Shown here piece after piece: positions 58,532 through 64,000 of a stretch of DNA of 64,000 bases; the stretch's first letter is position 1, and each line of letters starts with the position of its first letter. This stretch comes from Exiguobacterium antarcticum DSM 14480. GTDB taxonomy: Bacteria; Bacillota; Bacilli; Exiguobacteriales; Exiguobacteriaceae. The notes under the pieces were generated by a model. That model was not told the origin of the DNA. It worked only from the letters and a program-made list of their open reading frames with translations, and ran no database searches. The stretch spans positions 62,001 to 126,000 of the forward strand of contig NZ_JMKS01000005.1 in the NCBI RefSeq assembly GCF_000685865.1. Direction: 5' to 3'. The position numbers and the translations under genes were made by a program.

Positions 58532-59368
58532 ATGAACGAGGTAGAAGCATTAGAAGGATTAAGAAAAAAAGCCGTCAAATCGACGCAAATGTTACAGTTG
58601 CGTCCACTAGAATATTTGGTTCGAGCGATGCTGGCTGGCGTTTTCATTGGTTTTGCAATCATATTTACACTTAAATCAATCAACGGTTTTTATTTAAATG
58701 AATCACCTGTCACGACACTTGTCGGTGGATTGACGTTTGGTGTTGCGCTCGTCTTGATTGTTTATGGCGGAGCAGAATTGTTCACCGGAAACACGATGTA
58801 CTTTACGACATCGACGATGCGTGGTTATACATCGAAAATGGATACGTTTAAAGTATGGACGCTTTGTTTTATCGGAAACGGACTCGGCGGATTGGCATTT
58901 GCTTTACTGTTTTCACAAACGGGAATCATTCAGGAACTCGGGATGGACAACTGGTTGTTTGCCGTATCGGAGACGAAGATTCACCATACGACATGGGAAA
59001 TCTTTACCCGAGCGATTTTTTGCAACTGGATGGTCTGTCTAGCGATTTTCATTCCAAAAAACATGAAAAATGAGTTAGCACAAATCATGATGATGATGAT
59101 CCTCGTGGCTGTTTTCTTTGCCTCTGGATTTGATCATGTCATTGCTAACATGGCATTGTTCTCACTTGCTTTAGTCGTACCGCACCCAGAAGCGATTTCG
59201 TTTGCTGGAGCAATCCACAATCTGATTCCTGCCTTGTTTGGAAACATCATCGGCGGAGCACTTTTCATGGGAATGATCTACACATGGCTCAATAAATCAA
59301 AATTAGAAGTCGATCAATCGGATCAAGAAGCAGCAACGATCAATATCGCTTCAAAACAAAAAGCTTAA
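58532..59368 (+). CDS. Formate/nitrite transporter (FNT) family channel
   Basis: A 278-residue member of the FocA/NirC family with six helices. Family signatures are GGLTFGVALVLIVYGGAELFTGNTM near 70 and FCNWMVCLAIFIP near 165 (pore loops), plus FASGFDHVIANM near 195 with the central pore histidine. It conducts formate, nitrite or a related monovalent anion with protons. Formate export under fermentation is plausible but untested. SD GCGAGG. A strong terminator follows. Confidence 0.92.
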   Translation: MNEVEALEGLRKKAVKSTQMLQLRPLEYLVRAMLAGVFIGFAIIFTLKSINGFYLNESPVTTLVGGLTFGVALVLIVYGGAELFTGNTMYFTTSTMRGYTSKMDTFKVWTLCFIGNGLGGLAFALLFSQTGIIQELGMDNWLFAVSETKIHHTTWEIFTRAIFCNWMVCLAIFIPKNMKNELAQIMMMMILVAVFFASGFDHVIANMALFSLALVVPHPEAISFAGAIHNLIPALFGNIIGGALFMGMIYTWLNKSKLEVDQSDQEAATINIASKQKA

Positions 59369-59403
59369 AAAATGGCCCGGGTTCGATGGGCTTGACCATA
59401 CAC

Positions 59404-59442
59404 AAAGAAGGATCCGATGAAAAAATCGGATCCTTCTTTGTT
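59404..59442. terminator. Bidirectional terminator
   Basis: AAAGAAGGATCCGAT / ATCGGATCCTTCTTT perfect stem (15 bp) around GAAAAA. Confidence 0.88.
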
Positions 59443-59473
59443 ATGAATGGGTGTAGGACATGATCTGATTCGG

Positions 59474-59896
59474 TTACTCCAGATGCTGAAAACGATCGAC
59501 ATCTGCCGCCAGTTCTTCGTAGATGGCTTCGACGATTTGTGCATCGTCGAATAATCCTAAGATGTTTTCATCTGGTAAGGCATCAACCGGAGACGTGAAA
59601 TATAGAACGGCTGTCAATAACAATTGTTCTTGCTCAGGTTGCATCTCAAAACGTTTCGTATATAGCGCCCGTAACATTTCAAGTAATTGTTTGAGTTGGA
59701 AATAAAGGACAAGTTCCGCTTCACGTTCGATATCCGAACCATCTTCTGACGCGATATCCGTTGTGAGTCGCGCCAATCCGAGTTCGCCTTGAATCAATAA
59801 GTCTTCCTGTGCTTTCGTATTTCCGACAGCTGTTAATGCTTGTCGGTGAAAATAGGTGTAAGCAGATTTAAAATCGCCTGGTGTAAATTCCATCAT
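59474..59896 (-). CDS. YkvA/DUF1232 family protein
   Basis: A 140-residue helical protein whose last third carries the DUF1232 motif LLLTAVLYFTSPVDALPDEN followed by GLFDDAQIVEAI. In this family the segment is thought to sit at the membrane. The first 90 residues are a charged helical extension. Function unknown. The ATGs at 59896 and 59893 both fit the AAGGAG site; the upstream GTG/TTG codons are too near it. Confidence 0.85.
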   Translation of the reverse strand: MMEFTPGDFKSAYTYFHRQALTAVGNTKAQEDLLIQGELGLARLTTDIASEDGSDIEREAELVLYFQLKQLLEMLRALYTKRFEMQPEQEQLLLTAVLYFTSPVDALPDENILGLFDDAQIVEAIYEELAADVDRFQHLE

Positions 59897-59991
59897 CAAC
59901 ACTCCTTCTGTATCTCTAGTTTCACCTTATTTCTTGCAAAATTGCAACTATTTCGTGAAAATAAGAGTAATAGTTGAAAGGGGATTACATA

Positions 59992-61215
59992 ATGCCGACT
60001 CAAGAACAGTTAAAAAAGTATGCCGCACTTGCCGTACGAACAGGAATTAACCTACAAGCAGGTCAACAATTGGAAGTTCGTGCCGGAATCGAAAATGCAC
60101 CGCTCGTCCGTGAAATCACGCGTGTTGCGTATGAAGTGGGAGCTTCTAACGTATATGTGCAGTGGTCTGATGACGAAATGACGAAAATCCGTTACTTCGA
60201 CGCACCGGAAGATTCGTTTGACGCCTTCCCGGATTGGTTAACAGCACGATTCGATCAGTTGGCAGAGGAGAAAACAGCGTTTCTATCCGTCGTCAGTGAA
60301 GATCCGGATTTATTGAACGGAGTCGAATCGAGCCGGATTGCCCGTGCCAACAAAGCAGCAGGTGTTGCATTAGCTAACTGGCGTAAATTCGTCATGAGCG
60401 ATAACGTAAGCTGGTGTGTCATCGCAGCGCCTTCGGATGCTTGGGCGGCTAAGGTATTCCCGGACTCTGAACACGCTGTGGAAGACCTGTGGGATGCTAT
60501 CCTGAAGGCGACACGCGTTGATCAAGCCGATCCAGTCGCAGCGTGGGAGCAACATGACACGAACTTGCGGACAAAGGCGACGTTCCTAACTGAAAAAAAA
60601 TATAAAAAATTACATTATTCAGCACCGGGTACAGAATTGACGATTGAATTACCAGAGCGTCACGTCTGGCTTGGCGGTGGTGGACCAAATGCCGATGGAG
60701 TTGATTTCATCGCGAACCTGCCGACGGAAGAAGTCTTCACATTACCGAAAAAGACAGGTGTGAACGGTCATGTTTCGAGTACGAAACCGCTCAGCTACAG
60801 CGGGAATCTGATTGATGGGTTCACATTATGGTTCGAAGACGGAAAAATCGTTAAAGCCGAGGCAAAACAAGGACAGGCAGCACTGGACGAATTGATTTCA
60901 CTGGACGAAGGTGCACGTTACCTGGGCGAAGTAGCCCTCGTTCCACATCATTCACCGATTTCAGACTCCGGGATTTTATTCTATAACACGTTGTTTGACG
61001 AAAATGCATCGTGTCACTTGGCGATCGGCCGTGCCTATTCGACCTGCCTTGAAAACGGACCAAGCTTATCGAATGAGGAATTGGCTGATCAAGGTGCCAA
61101 CGACTCGATGACACACGTCGACTTCATGATTGGTTCAGGTCAGATGTCGATCGATGGAGAACTAGTGGATGGAACCCGTGAACCATTGATGCGCGACGGA
61201 AACTGGGCAATTTAA
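59992..61215 (+). CDS. M29 family aminopeptidase (AmpS-like)
   Basis: A 407-residue leucyl-type metal aminopeptidase of family M29. The N-terminus QLKKYAALAVRTGINLQAGQ is typical. C-terminal ligand motifs appear in GEVALVPHHSPISDSG near 309, FDENASCHLAIGRAY near 333 and MTHVDFMIGS near 370, giving the Glu, His and Asp cobalt/zinc ligands. It acts in the cytosol on short peptides. ATG at 59992 has AAAGGGG at 7 nt; the upstream ATG at 59974 precedes that site. Confidence 0.94.
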   Translation: MPTQEQLKKYAALAVRTGINLQAGQQLEVRAGIENAPLVREITRVAYEVGASNVYVQWSDDEMTKIRYFDAPEDSFDAFPDWLTARFDQLAEEKTAFLSVVSEDPDLLNGVESSRIARANKAAGVALANWRKFVMSDNVSWCVIAAPSDAWAAKVFPDSEHAVEDLWDAILKATRVDQADPVAAWEQHDTNLRTKATFLTEKKYKKLHYSAPGTELTIELPERHVWLGGGGPNADGVDFIANLPTEEVFTLPKKTGVNGHVSSTKPLSYSGNLIDGFTLWFEDGKIVKAEAKQGQAALDELISLDEGARYLGEVALVPHHSPISDSGILFYNTLFDENASCHLAIGRAYSTCLENGPSLSNEELADQGANDSMTHVDFMIGSGQMSIDGELVDGTREPLMRDGNWAI

Positions 61216-61223
61216 TCCATTCC

Positions 61224-61276
61224 AAAAAAGGGAGTAGGCGGACACGTTAATTGTGTTGGCCTACTCCCTTTTTTTG
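61224..61276. terminator. Bidirectional terminator
   Basis: AAAAAAGGGAGTAGGC / GCCTACTCCCTTTTTTT stem with AACAC-type inner pairing, between the aminopeptidase gene and murB. Confidence 0.88.
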
Positions 61277-61278
61277 AT

Positions 61279-62211
61279 TCAACTGTGTAATTCTTCGCCA
61301 ATGATTTTTACTTCCGGTTCCAGTAAGATTCCGAATTTTTCTTGAACGGTTTCCTGCACGTGTTGGATGAGCGAAATGTAGTCTGTTGCTGTCGCATCTT
61401 TAATGTTGACGATGAATCCGGCATGTTTTTGAGAAACTTCAGCACCACCGATCCGTGCGCCTTGTAAACCGCTGTCTTGAATCAATTTACCGGCAAAATA
61501 ACCTTCCGGGCGTTTGAAGACACTTCCACAAGATGGATACTCAAGTGGTTGTTTCGTCTCACGTTTATGCGTCAAGTCATCCATCATTTCTTTGATCAAG
61601 GCAGGATCACCTTCTGTGAGTAAAAAGCGTCCTTCTAAAATGATGTACTCTTTTTTCGAAAAACAGCTTGATCGATACCCAAGCTCAAGTTCCTCGTGTG
61701 AGATGTTCAACAGTTCGCCTTTACGCGTCAAGACCGTCGCGCTGTGGAGGCAGTCTTTTACTTCGCCACCGTAGGCTCCGGCATTCATGATTAAAGCTCC
61801 GCCAATCGTACCGGGAATACCACAGGCGAACTCAAGTCCACTCAAAGCATGGTCATACGCAACACGTGATGCTTGGATGATCGCAGCGCCGCTTTGGGCA
61901 ACGAGTTCATGTCCTTCAACAGAAATATCGGTTAGTTTTTCGAAAGATAAGACGATTCCACGAATACCACCGTCACGAACGACAAGATTCGAACCGTTTC
62001 CGAGCATCGTCAGAGGGAGTTCGTGTTCATAGGCATAACGAACAGCAAATGCTGTTTCTTCATATGTCGACGGAATGAGGAACAAATCCGCCAGCCCACC
62101 CATTTTAGTGTACGTATGGTTTTTTAAGGGTTCATTAATCAAAACGGCTTCTTTTGCGATACCTTCATATAATCCAGCTAATAATTGCTCTAATAATTGC
62201 TCAGTCATCAT
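61279..62211 (-). CDS. murB: UDP-N-acetylenolpyruvoylglucosamine reductase
   Basis: Reduces enolpyruvyl-UDP-GlcNAc to UDP-MurNAc with NADPH and FAD in peptidoglycan precursor synthesis. 310 aa, type II MurB. Motifs: TKMGGLADLF near 32, LGNGSNLVVRDGGIRG near 72, GLEFACGIPGTIGGALIMNAGAYG near 122, YRSSCF near 178, the proton-donor SCGSVFKRP near 229 and EPEVKIIGE near the end. ATG follows AAAGGA. It is solitary here. Confidence 0.95.
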   Translation of the reverse strand: MMTEQLLEQLLAGLYEGIAKEAVLINEPLKNHTYTKMGGLADLFLIPSTYEETAFAVRYAYEHELPLTMLGNGSNLVVRDGGIRGIVLSFEKLTDISVEGHELVAQSGAAIIQASRVAYDHALSGLEFACGIPGTIGGALIMNAGAYGGEVKDCLHSATVLTRKGELLNISHEELELGYRSSCFSKKEYIILEGRFLLTEGDPALIKEMMDDLTHKRETKQPLEYPSCGSVFKRPEGYFAGKLIQDSGLQGARIGGAEVSQKHAGFIVNIKDATATDYISLIQHVQETVQEKFGILLEPEVKIIGEELHS

Positions 62212-62475
62212 GTCTCAGTCCTTTTTCATAAATTCCATTCAGCTAAAAACGCTCAAAATATATTTTACACTAATTCTATGATTGATGTTTAGCATACTGT
62301 CCCCAAAATACAGACTTGACAGATAAAAAGCAAGCTGTACTTCAGAAATAGGAGTGAATTTTCATCAATATATGATGATTTTCTTTAAAAATAAAAATAA
62401 TAGGATCAGGAATGAATAAAAGAAAAAAGGGGAAAAATAAAATGAAGGCCTGGTATTTAAAAAGGGGGATTTCAG
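62212..62475. other. Intergenic region between murB and the GNAT gene
   Basis: 264 bp of AT-rich DNA without a gene. TTGACA at about 62316 and ATAATA-like sequence near 62398 may belong to promoters, but no convincing pair or hairpin could be fixed. Confidence 0.4.
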
Positions 62476-62991
62476 ATGGAAAGTGAACGGTTAGAGATGC
62501 GACCATTTTCAGAAGCAGATTTTTCCTTTTATAAAACACTTGTCCAAAATGAACGCGTCATGCGGTATATCAATGGCGGGACGGCACTAGAAGAGGCGGA
62601 AGCACGAAGTTGGTTCGAACGACAATTCGGACGATATGAAGACGACCGCCAAACCGGTTTTCTATTGTTGGAAAAAAAAGAAACACGCGAACCGGTCGGA
62701 TTTGCCGGACTCATTCTTCAAGAAGTGGACGGTGTCGAAGAATTAGAAGTCGGATATTGGTTGACACCGATTCATTGGAAGGTCGGATATGGTCGAGAAG
62801 CAGCAAATCGGTTGATGCGCGAAGCGTTTGAAAGAGGACACGATCGTTTGATTTCGATTATTCATCCAGAAAATAAATCTTCCCAAAATGTCGCGCGGGC
62901 GAATGGGTTACAATGGGAAAAGGACACAGTTTTCAATGGAATTCCAGTCGTCATCTATTCCTGTCGCTTATCTCGGCTGTTTAGAGGATGA
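62476..62991 (+). CDS. GNAT family N-acetyltransferase (RimJ/RimL-like)
   Basis: A 171-residue acetyl-CoA-dependent acetyltransferase of the RimJ/RimL type. ERLEMRPFSEADF at the start, VGYWLTPIHWKVGYGREAAN with the acetyl-CoA P-loop near 98, and SIIHPENKSSQNVARANG near 125 are diagnostic. The acceptor could be a ribosomal protein, an amino acid or a drug. SD AAAAGGGGG. It is followed after 31 bp by a second GNAT gene. Confidence 0.9.
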   Translation: MESERLEMRPFSEADFSFYKTLVQNERVMRYINGGTALEEAEARSWFERQFGRYEDDRQTGFLLLEKKETREPVGFAGLILQEVDGVEELEVGYWLTPIHWKVGYGREAANRLMREAFERGHDRLISIIHPENKSSQNVARANGLQWEKDTVFNGIPVVIYSCRLSRLFRG

Positions 62992-63022
62992 CCTATGAAA
63001 TGATAGAGGAGCGAAGTCATTC

Positions 63023-63490
63023 ATGTACCAGACCACGTTGATCACATTTAATGAGTTAACTGTCTCAAGCTTATATCAGTTACTGAAGTTACGAACCGAT
63101 ATTTTCGTCGTTGAACAAGACTGCCCGTATCCCGAGCTCGACAATCGTGATCAAGACGCGTTACATGGTCTTGCTTATGAGGGAGAGAAATTAATTGGTT
63201 GCTTACGGATTTTACCGAGAAAGTCGTCCGGAGCAGTTGCGATCGGACGTGTTGCCGTGCAAGTCGATTACCGATCGCATGGAATAGCAAGAAGACTGTT
63301 AAACGAAGCGATCGCGTATCTTCAAGAGCAAGGCGAGGTTTTGATTGACCTTCAAGCGCAGGCGCACCTGAAAGAGTTTTATGGTTCATTTGGATTTGAA
63401 GAGAAATCAGAGATTTATCTAGAAGACGGCATCCCGCATCTGGATATGCAGATGCAGTTAAGTGAAGTTCCAAAAAGACTTCAGGAATAG
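63023..63490 (+). CDS. ElaA-type GNAT acetyltransferase
   Basis: A 155-residue protein of the ElaA branch of GNAT enzymes: LYQLLKLRTDIFVVEQDCPY then PELDNRDQDALH is characteristic, with IGRVAVQVDYRSHGIARRLL near 75 as the acetyl-CoA site and FYGSFGFE near 118. Substrate unknown. SD GAGGAGCG. Probably co-transcribed with the RimJ/RimL-like gene. Confidence 0.9.
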   Translation: MYQTTLITFNELTVSSLYQLLKLRTDIFVVEQDCPYPELDNRDQDALHGLAYEGEKLIGCLRILPRKSSGAVAIGRVAVQVDYRSHGIARRLLNEAIAYLQEQGEVLIDLQAQAHLKEFYGSFGFEEKSEIYLEDGIPHLDMQMQLSEVPKRLQE

Positions 63491-63546
63491 GGTGGACGAA
63501 CCGATGATGATAGCAGGAAGAACTCTATCTGGAGGTGAGTCAGTCA

Positions 63547-63906
63547 TTGAAAAAAGTACTGGTCATTCTCGCGTTAAGTCTGATCGGGGTGTTATCGTTT
63601 GCTGTCGGTATCTCCTATGCTGAACTTCAAATTAGCCAACGTAGTTCGGAAGAACAATTGGCTAAGATGTTACAAACCCGGCATGGCATCGATCAGACAT
63701 CATTGTTAGAAGTGAAGGCCTCGTTTTCATTTCGACATCGGCAAGTGATTCAGGTCCGCTTACGTGGTGAACCCGCCGTCACCTATGAATTCATTCAACC
63801 TGAACGACAACTTGAGTATGTCGGTTCGGTTGGGACAAGTGTCGAAAAAGTCGGAAAGCAGGATGAAGCTTTTCGAAATTCGCACTTGAAAGTGAGTGAA
63901 AAATAA
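63547..63906 (+). CDS. Small exported hypothetical protein (119 aa)
   Basis: Start likely TTG at 63547 (GGAGGTG upstream; the GTG at 63535 is inside that site). Residues 1-24 (KKVLVILALSLIGVLSFAVG) form a signal or anchor. The rest resembles short DUF3139-like exported proteins with a charged helix (SQRSSEEQLAKMLQTRHG) and a small beta domain (VIQVRLRGEPAVTYEFIQ). Family placement is tentative. It may share the transcript of the two GNAT genes. Confidence 0.7.
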   Translation: MKKVLVILALSLIGVLSFAVGISYAELQISQRSSEEQLAKMLQTRHGIDQTSLLEVKASFSFRHRQVIQVRLRGEPAVTYEFIQPERQLEYVGSVGTSVEKVGKQDEAFRNSHLKVSEK

Positions 63907-63908
63907 AA

Positions 63909-63955
63909 AATCTTGGTGCTATTCTCGAAGCAGAGAAACACCAAGATTTTTTTTG
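63909..63955 (+). terminator. Terminator after the GNAT cluster
   Basis: AAATCTTGGTG / CACCAAGATTT stem with inner CTC/GAG pairing, followed by TTTTTG. The last 45 bases of the window show no feature. Confidence 0.85.
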
Positions 63956-64000
63956 AGTCTTTCAAGAAGAATCGATATTGCGTACACTACGAAGAGAGAC

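Overview
The window reads as chromosome of a low-to-moderate GC Gram-positive bacterium of the Bacilli. Genes carry strong AAGGAGG-type ribosome sites, GTG and TTG starts are common, CcpA-type cre boxes precede sugar and amino-acid genes, and lipoproteins, cell-wall enzymes and an OpuC-type osmolyte importer point to a monoderm cell. Protein content (diapocarotenoid oxygenase, YhfH, YkyA, DUF2254, paired coiled-coil/M23 hydrolases) suggests Exiguobacterium or a close relative; the genus is inferred, not proven. No prophage, conjugative element or CRISPR array was seen. Most of the window is ordinary housekeeping and accessory metabolism.

Layout. 0-16 kb: lysA, a LysM chitin-deacetylase-like enzyme, a two-gene OpuC osmolyte importer with a fused permease/binding protein, gamma-carbonic-anhydrase-like protein, adenine deaminase, an oligopeptide-binding lipoprotein, MgtC, a basic amino-acid exchanger, a PAS-GGDEF-EAL protein and ornithine aminotransferase behind a cre box. 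16-24 kb: CsbD with an IS150-type IS3 element inserted in the loop of its terminator, a GlcNAc/glucose PTS permease behind a cre box, a DMT exporter, YkyA, a collapsed IscB/omega-RNA element, a membrane-anchored deacetylase, a YhfH mini zinc ribbon and a nitroreductase. 24-35 kb lies between two identical tRNA-Val(GAC) cassettes exactly 10,300 bp apart. It holds a frameshifted YdhK-like lipoprotein, a sensor kinase with a frameshifted response regulator, a carotenoid oxygenase/methyltransferase pair, a VanY peptidase and a large RND pump.

35-49 kb: a PTS_EIIC_2 transporter behind an unassigned structured leader RNA, a YhgE/Pip protein with its TetR regulator, dehydrogenases, YidD, DUF2254/DUF456/CNNM membrane proteins, Ohr, a DJ-1/PfpI protein and a glyoxalase-fold protein. 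49-64 kb: two tandem coiled-coil M23 hydrolases, a TPP riboswitch with thiD-thiM-thiE, an orphan CadC-like metal sensor, a candidate boxA-containing RNA, an IS200/IS605 right end fused to a truncated chemoreceptor, YitT, a formate/nitrite channel, an M29 aminopeptidase, murB and two GNAT acetyltransferases.

The most unusual material is the set of mobile-element scars and their effects on neighbours: an IscB/omega-RNA relic that ends 11 bp before the ykyA start and leaves it without a visible ribosome site, an IS200/IS605 end that cuts off a chemoreceptor, and an IS3 copy in a terminator loop. Also notable are two poly-A frameshifts in one small signalling locus and two unassigned RNA candidates. 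No complete new defence or biosynthetic system could be demonstrated.
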